Source of the DNA: Voacanga thouarsii
Taxonomy: Eukaryota; Streptophyta; Magnoliopsida; Gentianales; Apocynaceae
Length of the DNA stretch: 64,000 nt
Assembly: GCA_026120185.1 (NCBI GenBank)
Contig: JANUWF010002022.1
Coordinates: 1,348,001-1,412,000 of the forward strand
Direction: 5' to 3'
Position 1 is the stretch's first letter. Each line of letters opens with the position of its first letter. Below, in pieces: positions 23,022 to 35,594 of the stretch. Made by a program: the position numbers and the translations under genes. Under the pieces are notes generated by a model. The model saw only the letters and a list, made by a program, of their open reading frames with translations. It had not been told where the DNA came from and did no database searches.

Positions 23022-24836
23022 TGAAAAATAACGAGAAAATTAAATACACAGTGGAAGACAGTAAATTAAATTTTTTTCCCAGCCAAAGTCTAGGAATGCT
23101 TACTTCTAGGGCATTTTACTTGTATAACCGAAGTTAGATTTGGATTTGATGGCACTTTCTAAACTGGAACGTCTACCTATTCTGTGAGCACACCAGCTAA
23201 CCTTCGGCTTCTTTGCATCAAACACTTATCATGTTTGCTAGCTCTTAACCTTCCAGTGTATTCTCTAACCTCTATGGATCTCTATCGATGAAAGTAGAAT
23301 TAAGGTGAAGAATATTGGAAGAAAAATAGAAAAGCTAAATGTTAAAGGAAAAACAACCAAAACGAAAAACGGTGGCTTTTGTTCATTCAAAAGAAAAACT
23401 TGGACAGCTTTATTTCTCTAAATTCTGGTTAGTCATCATCAGGCACACGAGATGCCTTGTTATCAAATTCTACAGCTTTCCTTTTCATTTACAAGCTTAA
23501 ATAGCCAGTAACCTTTTCCTTTAATTTCTTTTTTCCTATTTTCCTTTTTTATAGGGGCGGCTACCTTAACATTTCTAGAAAATCCTTAAGTCGCCAGAAT
23601 ACCCTGGTGGGCCAGGGTTTTTTTAATTAGTCTAAGATTAATTAAACATCTCTCTTATTAATTAATTAATCCATTTGGGCCCAATATAAAATTACCTAAG
23701 ATTATTAATTAATAAACTAATTAATTAAACTTGCTCAATTAATTATGGTAACCCAAATAAATAATTAGTTGGACTCCTAAAATAATTCTTCCAATAATAA
23801 ATTTACTCAATAAAGCCAATATAGTAAATAAATTTACTAAAGTTATTTGAGATACTCTAGGGACCAAAAGACATATTATTATTGGCTACTAAAATGTCAA
23901 AAATACCCCTGCTAACAAATAGAAGTATTTTATTCATTTTAAATATTCAATTTATCACCATATAGAAATATTAACCCCAAAAATAATATTGCAAGTGCAG
24001 AATCTTCGACCTACTGGTGTAATGATGAAAATACCCTTCTACCTAACTCCCGTAATTGAGATAGGAAAAATGCACTAACACCTTTCTCAATGATATCTAC
24101 CATCCTATGATAGCTAATCCGATAATCCATGACTTCCTGTATGTATCCACTTATTACAGGGAGCTACCCAGAAATGTGCATACTTAGTCATGTTTTCCAG
24201 GGCCTTGGATTTTTAGATTATCCCGGACAATCACAAATGAGTGATTTATTCACGTAATGAAGTATATAAACTCTATCATATAAGTCTGTCTTAATTAATT
24301 AGAGTCATACACCCAACGTACAAGGTTATTGGCCTTGTGATAAGACCTCACCCAACGTACATCAAAGTGTACAAGTCAGGCTTCACTAGACCACCAAATT
24401 ATACTCAAGTCTTAGGGTACTCATCCACGCAGTAGCTGCGATAAACCAATCTTTATTTATTTTAGTACTTTTATAAATATTATTATCACATGGTCCACTT
24501 TTACATATTCCAAATACATTTACACCATTGCTATATGTGGACTATTCACTAGTTAAAGGTAAATTATTCCAAATTTATAAACCATGGTATAATGATCTAA
24601 ACCTTAATGAAATGCATAAGTCCATCAATCAATCAAGAATAATTTTTTTTCCCACTTATATGTTAGTAGCCCATAATCTACACTTACTATGAAAGCACGA
24701 CCCAATCATATAGATTATTTACCAAGACATTTACACCTTTAATCTGCAATATATGTAAACAAACAACCATTATTGAATGAAACTTTTATTAATCTCTAAA
24801 ATACATAGGCCATTTTGGTCATATATTCTAATAACA
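23022..24836 (-). mobile_element. Cop-1 5' LTR
   Basis: A 1.8-kb LTR. On the minus strand it starts TGTTATTAGAATATATGACC and ends TTATTTTTCA next to the primer site. It has AT-rich blocks with repeated TTAATTAATT (23640-23760). The word CCAACGTAC occurs twice, 40 bases apart (around 24312 and 24353). The right flank at 24837 is plus-strand gag code of NA-1, showing that Cop-1 inserted into that gene. Confidence 0.85.
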
Positions 24837-25050
24837 AAGACCTCTCTTGGAGATCTAGTGACCAAGTTGGTGTCCTCGATGGACACCAAGTTCCAAGGGG
24901 TTGAAGCATCCATGAGGAATCAAGAAGCCTCCATTCACAACTTGGAGAACTAAATTGGATAACTCTTCAAGTTCTTTTCAGAAAGGCAGAGTGGATCTTT
25001 CCCATGAAATACTAACAACAACCACACGATTAGCATGGGAAGCAGAGATT
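24837..25050 (+). pseudogene. gag: NA-1 gag C-terminal part (Athila/Tat type)
   Basis: An open stretch in frame from 24837 reads LVTKLVSSMDTKFQGVEAS, MRNQEASIHNLEN and, after stops, FKFFSERQSGSFP. This is the 'LE..L...KF..TDA..RNLE.QIGQLA' C-terminal block of Athila/Tat gag. Two stops fall within IGQL and one after SGSFP. The upstream gag was separated by Cop-1 and lies left of the window. The same gene, better preserved, is at 54430-57285 in NA-3. Confidence 0.82.
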
Positions 25051-26779
25051 TCTTTCTTTCTTTGCTATCAAGCTTGGACAAAATTCATTTTTCTTTATTT
25101 TAGTCTATTTCTCTTTCTTGCTATTTTTAAGATGCATTTGTGGTTTCTTCCATGGTTTATTTTCAGTTTTTGAAGTGCTACACAGAGATTTGCATGGACA
25201 AAATTTAATGTACTACTATTATTATTCTTTGTTTGGTGTATATATTGATTCATCTTCTTAGCATTAAATTTTTATTCCTTTTGCTATCATTACAGGAGTG
25301 TATAGCTTGAATTGATGCACATATATTTGTCTATTTATCATTATTATAAAAAAGCTTGAAAATGTAAAAGAGAAATGCCTAAGCAGCCTTGGGGAACTTC
25401 CTTCTACTGCTAAGGCCTTGGGATTATTCATGGATAGACTGGCCTAGGCCACCCAAGGACCTTCCTAGGCAGCCCAGTGTCTATCCCCCACATTTGAATG
25501 ACTAACAATTTTATTTCATATTCACATACTTGCATTCTCGTTTTTGTCCAGTTGCTCTTGTATGTGCTTTTCTCATTTTCCACCCAACACACTCACTAAC
25601 AATTTGTTTCTTTTGACTTCTTCATTTTGTTTTTCTTCATGGTCAGCTTTTATATTTACATACACAGAGCATTTTACTTTTTCCTCATCCTTCACTTCGA
25701 TTATTGTTTCTCCTCTCTTTTCTTCACTCTATTTTTCTTGTTCTCTAGTAGTCCACTCCTTGTTTAGTTTGTCTTCTTGCACCGAACACACACAACTCAT
25801 AGCTTTATTCTTCCTTTTATCTAACTTTTCTAGTGCTCCATAATTTCTCTTTTACCTATTTATTATCCCTCAGATGATGCTTATTCTTTTACTGTATCCT
25901 ACACCAAATATACATACACATAGACACCTTCATTATGTTATTCACTCATTTCATTTTCCCTCTTCTCTTTTCTTCACCCATTTTCACTCCATTTTTTCAT
26001 CTTCTCCATGCAGCCTTCTTCTTCCTGCTCATTTGTTTTCTCTACTTACTCACTTGTTTTGCTACCAATTTTCAAATTTTGCTAACTTTAGATTCTTCTC
26101 CTTCAACTTCTTTTTTCAACAACTTCTTCTTTTTCCCTAATATTCAATTTTTATCAACAACCACTTCACCAAACACTTCCATTGCTACACAAATTTGGAG
26201 CTTGAAAGAAATAAAGGTACTACATCAAGGTAAGAAGAAACATTAATCCTTCAAGTTTATTGCTTTAAAGAACTCAAAAGATGAAGTTTTCCTATTTTTC
26301 TTGAAAATGCATTATGCTGACCACATATCCTCCATCTTCATTTTTGTTTGAAAATTTCAAGTTAGAAAAATGGTTAGATGTTTTTTATGCTTTATTTTGA
26401 GTATTTTTTTCTAATTTTCATAATCTAATATTTTTTGTACTTTTATTGGAATATTTGCATTTTTTGTGAAATGTTAAATTGTGAAAATTGAGAAATATAT
26501 TAATTTTTTTAATTAGCTTGATTTGTGGAGTATTTTGCATTGTATATTCTGTTTGGAATTCTCTTTATGGTTGTGGAAAATTGTTGATGTGGTGAACTTG
26601 AAGTGTTAATTTTTGTTAAATTGGCGGAAGGGACTTTTTTGTTGGATTTGTTTTTGCCAAGAATAGGTGATTTGTTTTTAAGTTTTGGCATTTGAGAAAG
26701 TGCTTGGAGGTTGTTGATTAATTTTTAGGAATGGTGTATTTTCTTGAAGTGATCACATTTCACAGTCTTTTGTTCCACA
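25051..26779 (+). other. NA-1 spacer between gag and the second ORF
   Basis: About 1.7 kb without coding signal. It includes a CTAGG-rich block (25401-25490), then 25540-26170, a very T/C-rich stretch whose open frames are Ser/Phe/Leu-rich compositional artefacts. T-rich sequence follows up to the ORF start. No pol gene is present, although in autonomous Athila/Tat elements pol would follow gag. Confidence 0.6.
25401..25490. repeat. CTAGG-rich degenerate repeat block
   Basis: Imperfect direct and inverted copies of CCTAGGC / CCCAAGGAC / TTCCTAGGCAGCCC. Similar blocks occur at 46530-46900 (inside the NA-1 LTR) and 58960-59045. Confidence 0.6.
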
Positions 26780-26875
26780 ATGCCTAGGACAAAAAACCTT
26801 CCCCCCCAAGAGAAAGAAAGGAGAAGCCTCTTCCTTACGTACCCTCCTCTAAGGATCCCATTCCTCATAGGCACT
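26780..26875 (+). pseudogene. NA-1 second ORF, first part
   Basis: ATG at 26780 opens a frame MPRTKNLPPQEKERRSLFL ending where NA-2 inserts. The matching start in NA-3 (53339, MSRRPKGLALGGKRAREASS) has the same M-x-R-x-basic pattern. The gene resumes at 34400. Confidence 0.7.
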
Positions 26876-28631
26876 CGATGCGTAGATTTTAGGTGTAAAA
26901 AAATCATTCAAATTTAATTCCATCCCTGCCCAAGTTAATTAAAATATTAATTCCTAAATTACACATATAAGCAAGTATACTCATCACAAGCATAGTATAG
27001 GGAATTATCAAGTATCGATCCCCAAGAAACAACTACCAGTAGTTGTCATTCATTCATTGTTTAACCGACCCAATATAGTGATAAGAGAATTAAAAAAGAA
27101 AATAAATAAAAAATATATACAACTTAGGGATGAAAGAATATGCAATTTAAACAAATATCCTTCAAGGCATGATAATGAACTGCTTGTCTAATATCACAAT
27201 CAATTATAATCTTGGAATCCTGAAGGATTTAAAATAAACTCACTTCGTTTGCAATGCAAGGAATCACTATCTCTTAGTTAAATTAGTGAACATATTCTGC
27301 CTCAAACAATTTATCCAAAAGATGCATTAAAATTAATCCTCACATAAATCCCTATATTCTAGGTGACATAAATCATGAAATTAGCCAATGAATCTATATT
27401 CTAGCAATCATCAACTATTCTTTGATTATCCAAGTTCTTGACAATTAACTTATTTTTCGGGCAAGTTAAGAGATAAAAAATATGAAATTAATAAATTGAA
27501 ATCATTATCAACCTCTTTTTTAAACAAGTTACTAAGAAGAATCAATCAATCAATCAATTAATTTCTTAATAAAAATCATGTAATCAAATATCAAGAAAAA
27601 TAATCAATTGATCAAAGAACCAAATTAATTCAAAATCATAAATTTAAGAATAACAACCAAATACAATTAATGCATTAAACTTATAATTGTTCAAGAAAAA
27701 GAAAACAAAGAAAAGTGATAGATGCTCATAGACAAGCCCTTTAATTTCTAATGAAAGCTCCTCCTACATCAATGATCCTTGAATGATATCTCTAGAGAAA
27801 ATATTAATGGTTGTACACTCTAAAATATATGTCTAATGATCCACGTTGTGCACACTTTTTTTCTAACATGAACAGATAATATTTATAGGCCTACAGACCT
27901 CCTAACAGATCTAAAACATAGAGAAGCAATTTTCAAAGAGGATTCTGAAAGATGCACAGGTTGACTAACTTGAATTGGATTTGAGCTGGCTACTTCTAAT
28001 TTGCTGAACATGAAGCCACTGAAAAACTAAAGAATTTGAGCCAAGCTTTTGATTGATGTTGAGTTGCTGAAGCCAAGAAGAACTGAGCCGTGCGTTGGAC
28101 GTACTTTTCTTTTTTGGAAGCCACACTGAAGCCACTGAAGACATTCGAGTTGTGAAAATCTTTGTTGCTAAGCCATGAAGTTGAGTCGTCTACTAGACCT
28201 GAGCTAATCTCTTCTTTCCACCTTTGCTGAGCTGCGACTTCTCTTTCTTTATCCTTTTTGCTGATCCACAGCTTCTCTTTCTTTCTCCTTTTTACAGAGC
28301 CGTGACTCCTTTCTTGTTGTATACTTCCACGGGTGCTCTACATCCTCCCGTAGATCACACTCGTTTTTTTTTTCAATTTCATTTATCTCTATTTTGTTTT
28401 TTTGCCTAGCCTTGGACCAGCGCCAGGTCAGTTTTTTTGTGCTGGCAATAGGTCTCCACTGGACTTCTTCAATTTTACTCCAAATTCACCTACTTTCACA
28501 TAAAAATATCAGAAAAACATTTCTAGAAGTGAGATATCAAATAGGGAGGAATATGACTAGTTATTATATCAAAAGTATCACAAAATATCCTCAAATAACT
28601 TGGAAAATATATGTAAATTTAAGCCCTATCA
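26876..28631 (-). mobile_element. NA-2 3' LTR
   Basis: A 1.76-kb LTR whose inner end reads TGATAGGGCTTAAATTT on the minus strand, adjoining the polypurine tract. It aligns throughout with 32630-34399. The middle holds a 34-base tandem repeat (28223-28324). Confidence 0.9.
28223..28324. repeat. 34-bp tandem repeat, three units, in NA-2 3' LTR
   Basis: Units begin at 28223, 28257 and 28291 (TTTGCTGAGCTGCGACTTCT and variants), each ending in a pyrimidine run. The 5' LTR of the same element has a shorter, rearranged version near 34000-34070. Confidence 0.8.
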
Positions 28632-28651
28632 CATTTCTCCGCACTTGAATC
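28632..28651 (-). promoter_or_regulatory. NA-2 polypurine tract region
   Basis: Minus strand GATTCAAGTGCGGAGAAATG immediately before the LTR start. The same position in NA-1 (46303-46324) and NA-3 (50679-50700) carries related purine-rich sequence preceded by GGACAAGCAA. Confidence 0.75.
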
Positions 28652-30003
28652 TTTCCTTGTCCCCAAGCAAAGTACTTAAGACAAAGTACACAACTCTTCT
28701 CAAATTCATCAGCAACAAAGTCACCATTTCTTTTCCAACATTAGATATAAAGTTTTTATTCAATCAACTCTTAAAAAAACTTTTGTAAACTCATGCGTTA
28801 AATCAAACATATTAAAACCCTCAAAATTAAGTTAAACAAGTTTATACTTTAGTCTAAGAAAAGTATTTCAGATTTTAAGCTAAGACATAGATAACACAAA
28901 TTATATAAGTCAAGACTTCTAACCAATTCAAGTTTCGTAGAGACCAATTGACATAACTCTATGTAGTGAATGAAGAGACACTCAATTTTATTTTATTTTT
29001 TTTTCAAGACGATATAGGGAATTTAGCCTCAAGAAAGTGGATTTCTCTTCATTAACCGTATTGGCCCCATTTTTGTCATCAACATTTTTTTCAATTTTTT
29101 TTTCTTTCTTTTCTTGCCTTCTTACCTTAGGGATACCATCAAGAGAATGCACCGAACAATACATCCTACTTCTTTCCATATTAACCCTCTTTTCGGCAAA
29201 ACGTCTTCTAAATTAAAATATGGGCATTTTTTCCTTCATAATGTTTTAATTTCTCAATAATATCTCAAAAGAATGATTGTTTGTTCTCAATTCTTTTTTC
29301 TCTGTTTCTCACTTTCTTTATTCACAACTTCAAGCTGAATAAATTTAGAAAATAATGAATCAAGAATTAATCAACAACTTTTCATATATTTCATCATATC
29401 ATCCATATCTAAACAAGAAGAGTAAAAGAAAATTTAAATATTAAAATATAACCAAGATTTACTTAAATTGCCAAGACTTAACATATTCAACTTAATACAC
29501 AATTTCACCCAATAAAATCTGACCAATTTGAATGACAAAATCATATCAAAAGTGAAAGAGAAAATCATAACCTTGTTATAGGCAAAAATAATTTCATACC
29601 AAATTTCAAAAATTTTCCCAGATTCTTAAGAAAATCCATTTTCAAAAATTGCACTAGGGTCTTAAGAAAATCCATTGAATCTCAAAAAATAACTTGAGAA
29701 AGTGTTAAATCCCTCCCCCACACTTTGGACATTGTCCTCAATAGCCTAAAATAGCATAATAAAGCATAAATAATGGACCAAAAAATATAAAGAGAGAAAA
29801 GAAAATAATACTTTCCAAGGCAGATTAGTTCCAAGAAAAGAGAAGTTCTTATTCAAAAAGTCAAAAAAAGTAATATCATCATCATAGGAGTTAAGAAACC
29901 TATAAAAAGAGAAGAAAACACACTAAGTAAAACCATAAAAAGGAATTAAAAGAAAACAAAATAAAAGCAAACTAAAAATCAAAGAGATAGAAACTCAAAG
30001 CAC
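28652..30003 (-). other. NA-2 3' untranslated tail
   Basis: AT-rich, no coding signal. At 29700-29740 the minus strand carries GGACAATGTCC followed by a G-rich run, a landmark also present in NA-1 (45262-45293) and typical of the pol-to-LTR interval of Athila/Tat elements. Confidence 0.65.
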
Positions 30004-31250
30004 CTAAGAACCCCCTGAAGTAGAGCCTCCAGACTAGCTGCAAAATTATCCTCCAAATGGACCATCATGACCTCCAAATGGACCACGAGGTCCTCCTTGT
30101 CTCTCCCAATAATATCGCCAATAATCCCCTTGAATATCTTGATTGAGCCTTAGATTGTGCAAAATATCATCGGTGCATTGCTGAGTCTGCTTAATCCTAT
30201 CAAACTTTTCATCACGCCTTACCCTCATATTAGTTATGTATACCCTTATTCTAGCTATTTCCTCAAATACTCTAAAGATATATGAATGCTGGCTCAAATG
30301 TTATCACTAACACTTGATCGTTGCCTAGAATGCCTTTGTGGTTGCGAAGGTTCCCTCTTCTTGCTTAACTAGAAGATCAGGAATACTAGTTTAGGGAACC
30401 TCTCTTGGCTATGACCGTGTAGATATTGTAGTATTAAACTTTTAACCACAATAAGTTAATATTTATTCAGTAACTATATTATGTGAAGTAGTCAGTACCA
30501 CAAGTTCATTCTCAATAGAAACATCAAAAGCATCCAAAACCTATGAAATCACCAAGGGAAGAACAAATGCTTTGGTATTAAGGCCATAAGTTGCCACCTC
30601 TCGCATAGAAGTTAGTAACAAATGGGCAAGGGGAATGGGTTCTCCATGAAGCATTTTAGAGAGTATATAAACATCAATGATTCTAACTTCATTCAAACTA
30701 TTCGATCGAGGGCAAATATTGAAACACAAGAGTTACAAAATAACCTTCCATTGAGAAGAAAAATCATTACTGGAGAGAAAGGAAGAACTATGTGTCAAAG
30801 CTTTGGTTCAAAACCTAATTGTTGATAAGCAACTTTAAAATTTCAAGTTGGTTCAGAAGATATCATCTTATTATGGTGGTTAATTTCTATCCAAGGGCCA
30901 CTATTATCCACTCCTAAAATGGCAGCTAATTAAGCCCTCGTCAAAATTATGGAGGTGCCTTTTAGAGATATTTCGATTTTTTTCAAATGTCCTTTCATTT
31001 TGCTTCTAATATTTGCATAAAATTCTTTCACAAGGGCAGGATAAAAGTCACCTCTCAATCCCAATATTAGACCCCAATGAATCCTTCCAAACATCTTAGT
31101 TATATTCAAAGATCGATCAAAGGAAGGATTGATTGTTTTCTCAACAATGATCCTATTCAAGGCCCTAGCATCATACCATTCTTCACATGATTTATTTGTG
31201 AAATTCTTTGGATGAAAAGAAGGTAGCTTGGAACATGGTTCAAAAGACAA
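30004..31250 (-). pseudogene. NA-2 second-ORF protein (putative plant transposon-protein family)
   Basis: A minus-strand gene with frameshifts. In order: a 106-codon open piece (30930-31250) with CEEWYDARALNRIIVEK, MFGRIHWGLILGL and ALVKEFYANIRSK; a middle piece (30541-30729) with FNICPRSNSLNEVR, PIPLAHLLLTSMREV and KAFVLPLVIS; and a tail (30046-30297) with a coil-like charged part and GG-rich end (GGPRGPFGGHDGPFGG). The KEFYANI and LLLTSM..V blocks match the NA-1 and NA-3 copies. From memory it resembles the 'putative plant transposon protein' domain found beside Athila/Tat elements. The name does not prove transposase activity; no catalytic motif is evident. Function unknown. Confidence 0.68.
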
Positions 31251-32170
31251 GGATAGTTTAGTGTTTTTGAGGTTTGAAAAATTGATTTATTTCAGGCATT
31301 TTGGCTCAAACAAACACACTTTGCAAAAAAAATTATTTTCTTCTCAGTTAAAATTTTTTCCCACAATTCTTGATTTTCAAGAAAAACAATGCTTAAAATA
31401 CCATTGACAATGTCCACATCAAATAGCCAAAGTCCAATATCAAATCACAATGTCATTCAAGTATACAATCAAACTGTAATCTTAACAAGGTCCCTAAAAA
31501 GAATATCATATTTATGATCAAAATGTACCTAAAACATTGGCAAAGTTAAGAATTCCAGTAAAATATAAAAAATACATTAGTAGCAAAAAAATCACAACTC
31601 AATTATCTCATGCATTGTTTCAGCTCTAAATAAGCTCAACAAGAATATTTCCAAGCAAGTAAATTTTTTCTCAAAATAGAATACCAATTAATGTCATGAA
31701 AATCCAAGAAGAACACATTTACATTACTTGAATGAATTTGAGCACAACTGTGTCCATTCAGCTTTTGATATTCAATGACTTGTAGGAGAAAGGCAGGCGG
31801 TGAGAAGAATATGGAAGATTAAGAGGCAACGATCTCTAGAGAAATTAGGAGAAAAGCAATGAAAATATGGTGGAATGAAAAAGAGTTATGAGACTACGAA
31901 AAGGAAAAGGAAAACAAAATGGCCAAGAAAAAGGAAAGAAATAAAAATTGGTTGTGGTTATCAGAGTGTGGACAAACTAAATACCAAGAATGAATCTACT
32001 GCTTTTGTTTGGTTGTGAAATAGTAAAATTGAAAACAAATAGGCCATGTTAGGGTCTCAGTTGTCTTCTTGTGGGAAAGAGGAACACCTGCACGTGAAGT
32101 GGGCTCAGTTGGGGTTTTGACTGAAGTTATTGTTAGCCAAGCTAAGGTTAGCTTGTGGAAAATCAGAAAA

Positions 32171-32221
32171 TCTCTCTCTCTCTCTCTCTCGCTCTCTCTC
32201 TCTCTTTCTCTCTCTCTCTCT
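32171..32221. repeat. (CT)n microsatellite
   Basis: About 50 bases of CT with two interruptions, in the NA-2 leader. Confidence 0.95.
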
Positions 32222-32476
32222 TTTCAAAAATAGGGCATGCAAGTATAGGAGAAATATTCACAGATAGATACACTACACTATGAATTATCACTATTACTTC
32301 TAATTTTAAAAGGGTTACCATTATAATACAATAGCACTAAGAAAACAATTACAATAGTATATTCTAAGTACAAATTACAAGTATGTCAGTATTATTAATA
32401 TGAGAAAGTTACAATTAATACGACAATAATTATTATAGTTCAATAATATATGGTTTATTAACAATATATACATATA

Positions 32477-32480
<4 letters not shown>

Positions 32481-32509
<29 letters not shown>
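32481..32509. repeat. (TG)n microsatellite
   Basis: A 29-base TG run flanked by ATACATATATAC. Confidence 0.95.
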
Positions 32510-32511
<2 letters not shown>

Positions 32512-32612
32512 TCAAAATAAGGAAATATAGACAATAAAACAAGAAATTTATTTACATGGCACCAAACAAATATTTACATGGATAAATCAATGAACTCTAA
32601 GCTTTCATGATA

Positions 32613-32629
32613 TTGTTCTCCAGCAATGG
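32613..32629 (-). promoter_or_regulatory. NA-2 primer binding site (degenerate)
   Basis: Minus strand CCATTGCTGGAGAACAA directly after the LTR. It resembles the inner part of TGGCGCCGTTGCCGGGGAACAA-type sites of Athila/Tat elements, with the first bases lost. It differs from the iMet site of the gypsy and copia elements here. Confidence 0.6.
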
Positions 32630-34350
32630 TTATGCATAGCTTTTGGGTGTAGAAAAATCATTCAAATTTAATTGCATCCCTTGCGAAGTTTTAATTAAAA
32701 CATTAATCCCCAAATTACACATATAAGCAAGTATACTCATCGCAAGCACAATATAGGGAATTAACGATTATCGAACCTCAAGGAACAACTACCATTAGTT
32801 ACCTTTCATTTATTGCTTAACCGACCCGATAAATTGATAAGAGAATAAAAAGAAAAATAAAAAAAATATATATATATATATATAAAACTCAAGGATGAAA
32901 GAATATGCAATTTAGACACATATCCTTGAAGACATGACAATGAAGTTTTCAGCGAATATCACAATCAATTATTATCTTGGAATCATGAAGGATTTAGAAA
33001 ATACCTACTTCATTTGCAATCCATGGAATCACTATCTCCTAGTTAAATTAGTGAATATATTCTGTCTCTATCAATTTATCCAAAAGATGCATTAAAATTA
33101 TCCAAGTAAAAATCCCTATATTCTAGCTGACATAAATCATGAAATTAGCCAATGAATCCATATTCTAGCAATCGTCAACTAATCTTTAATTATCCAAGTT
33201 CTTGATAATTAACCCCCTTTTCAAACAAGTTTAGAGATAAAACATATGGAATTAATTAAATTAAAACAATTATCAACCCCTTTCTCAAGCAACTTAACAA
33301 GAAGAATCAATCAATCAATTCTTTAATAAAAAATAAGTAACCAAAAACCAAGAAAAATAAACAATTGATCAAAGAACAAAATTAATTCAAAATCATAAAT
33401 CCAAGAATGACATCCAAATACAATTAAAGCGTTAAAATCACCATTGTTCAAGAAAAAAAAATAAAGGAAAGAGATAGGTACTCATAGATAAGCTCTTCAA
33501 TTTCCAATGAAAGCTCCTCCTAGATCAATAGTCCTTCAATATTTTTTTTTTTTTTTGAGAAAATATTAATGGTGGTGAAATCTAAAATATATAACTAATG
33601 ATTAACATTGTGCACACCTTTTTCTAATGTGAATGGATAATATTTATAGGCCTACAAACTTCCTAACAAATCTAAAACATAGAAGAAGTAATTTCCAAAA
33701 ATGATTATAAAAGATGCATAGGTCTGCCAACTTGAATTGGATTTGAGTAGGCTAACTCTAATCTGCTAAATTTGACGTCGTAAAAAAATTAAAGAATCCA
33801 AGCCATGCTTTTGATTGATGTTGACCTGGTGAAGCTAAGAAGAACCAAGCCGTGCATGAGCCGCACTTTTATTTTTCGGAAGCTGCATAGCTCGAGCCTA
33901 AGCCACTAAAGACATTCGAGCTGTGAAAATCTTTGTTGCCAAGTCACAATACTGAGTCGCCTACTGAACTTGAGCCAATCTCTTCTTTCTTGGGAATGTG
34001 TTGAGTCGTGGTTTCTTTTTCTTTCTCCTTTTTGCTAAGTCGTGGCTAGCCAAGTTGTGGCTCCTTTCTTGTTGCATCCTCCCACAGATTTTCTTTTTCC
34101 AATTTTTGTTTTCTTTGTTCTGTTTAGTTTGCCCATCATAGGATTGGTGCCATGTCATTTTTCTTGGGCTGGCACCAGGTTTCCACCAGACTCCTTCAAT
34201 TTGACTCCAAATTCACCTATCATCACATAAAATATTAGATAAACGTTTCTGTATGTGAAATATCAAATAAGAAGGAATATGACTAGTTATAATATCAAAA
34301 GTATCACAAAGTATCCTCAAATTACTAGGAATATATATATATATATATGC

Positions 34351-34383
<33 letters not shown>

Positions 34384-34399
34384 AATTTAAGCACTATAA
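32630..34399 (-). mobile_element. NA-2 5' LTR
   Basis: A 1.77-kb LTR homologous to 26876-28631. Near its 34.3-kb end it holds an AT microsatellite (34329-34381) absent from the other LTR, and an A/T homopolymer at 33542-33557. No coding sequence. Confidence 0.9.
34329..34381. repeat. (AT)n microsatellite
   Basis: Interrupted AT repeat in the NA-2 5' LTR; the 3' LTR has only ATATATG at this place, so it expanded after insertion. Confidence 0.93.
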
Positions 34400-34742
34400 G
34401 TACTTCATCAATAGAATTGGTTAGAGGCCTATCCTTCGACTAGAATGGCCTAATTATCCTGACTGGGTAAAGGAGTTCTATGTAACCATCCGTGATAAAA
34501 AAAATAAGGTCACTTTACTCATATAGACACTATAGTCAAGAAAGTCACTATTCATCTGATAAGACAAGCTCTAGCATAGATTCTTCAAGTTCCTGGTGAG
34601 GGTGATTGGGTTGTTGTGGATTCCTTCAATAAGAAGGTTATTTCGGATGAGCACTGGGAATTTGATAACGTAAAATATGAGAAACGTTTGAGATAGAAGA
34701 GCACCACACAGTCACTTATTTTGCAAAGTTAGGTTTTGCCTG

Positions 34743-34755
34743 CCCCCCCCCCCCC
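34743..34755. repeat. Poly-C tract
   Basis: Thirteen consecutive C then TCCCC inside the decayed NA-1 ORF; likely slippage. Confidence 0.9.
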
Positions 34756-35460
34756 TCCCCAAATAGTTACACTGAGTGGTTTATCTGTTGAGGTAGAATG
34801 CCTGTCTTAAAGTTAGTTCTATTAATGAAGCAAGGGTTATTGATGTATATTCTAGTCATAAAATACTGCATTCATACACAATACCTTTAGATTCCCTCCT
34901 CATTTCATCTATGTGTGAAGTGTCCACATATGGTAGCCCCTCAAAGGCCTTTGTGCTTTCCTCAGTTATCATTTGGGTAATTCTTCATTTTGGTGTTGAT
35001 TTTCTGAGGGAAATAGCCATACCCATGCCGACAAATGATGTAGTTTCAAATCAAACACTAGAGGATATAGGCTATGTGTATGATAGAAATGCAAAAAAGA
35101 AAAAAAAATGGCTAAAACTAAAGGAAGCACAAGATTTAGATGAAGAAGAAGATGAACCTCGTAGGGCTTCGAGGTCTCAAGCTGTAAGATAAACAGATCT
35201 AGAGGATTTTCAAGCGGATAGGAGAACTACTATTGCATACTTGTCAATGCAAGTGGCATATATAAGAACTAAATATGGAGATTTGAGAGTCACCCAAGCC
35301 CCACATGATGATTAGTTCACACAACAACGCACTTAAATGGAACATTACCAGTAATGGAAAATAGGCTAAGTGGAGTAGCTGCAACAATAGTACAAGTTTT
35401 TCCCCATATTGAGGATCAGGTGGACCAACTTTAGATCGGCCAAAAAGCTATAACAGGCTC

Positions 35461-35543
35461 CCTAGATGGCATCTGACAGATATAACACCAATAACAATAA
35501 TACTTAGAAAATATTTGGGATGCTATGTCTATAATTCAGAGAC
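35461..35543. repeat. Left copy of 84-bp direct repeat flanking the Gyp-3 block
   Basis: Begins CCTAGATGGCATCTGACAG and includes AATATTTGGGATGC. About 80 percent identical by eye to 44853-44935. Far longer than a 5-bp target duplication. Confidence 0.8.
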
Positions 35544-35594
35544 TATAACACCCCTTTAAATATATCGTAGTTGGTCTTACATTGTGAGATATTG

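Larger units (their letters stand above)
31251..32612 (-). other. NA-2 leader without gag
   Basis: The 1.36 kb from primer site to ORF. It contains a CT microsatellite (32171-32221), a TG microsatellite (32481-32509) and A/T-rich runs. None of the gag blocks seen in NA-1 and NA-3 are present, so gag appears to be deleted. Confidence 0.6.
26876..34399 (-). mobile_element. NA-2: complete non-autonomous LTR element
   Basis: A 7.5-kb minus-strand element with both LTRs (3' LTR 26876-28631, 5' LTR 32630-34399), a decayed primer site, a polypurine tract and a 4.0-kb internal region holding one degenerate ORF. Flanking bases are GCACT on the left and GTACT on the right, a 5-bp target duplication with one difference. 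It lies inside the second ORF of NA-1, a member of the same family in the opposite orientation. I find no gag, protease, RT or integrase motif in it, so movement would have depended on proteins from a relative. Confidence 0.88.
34400..35543 (+). pseudogene. NA-1 second ORF, remaining part
   Basis: Resumes the gene interrupted at 26875. The frame shifts often. Recognisable blocks are YPDWVKEFYVTIRDKKNK (about 34455-34510), then, in the open piece 34911-35192, MCEVSTYGSPSKAFVLSSVI followed by DIGYVYDRNAKKKKKWLKL and an acidic EEEDEPRR tail. The NA-3 homologue has VREFYANMQDRNK, TMREVVSSNITAKALKFPLV, QYRYHYDERAKRWKRL and EEEEEEPP at the same places. A C-rich tract (34743-34755) interrupts it. 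The last about 84 bases (35461-35543) are repeated after the Gyp-3 insertion at 44853-44935. Function unknown. Confidence 0.7.

Noticed and set aside
25544..26246. Overlapping Ser/Phe/Leu-rich frames of 88-103 codons
   Set aside because: They come from a T/C-rich spacer. Signal-peptide-like composition is a by-product of TTC/TCT-rich sequence; no homology or consistent start.
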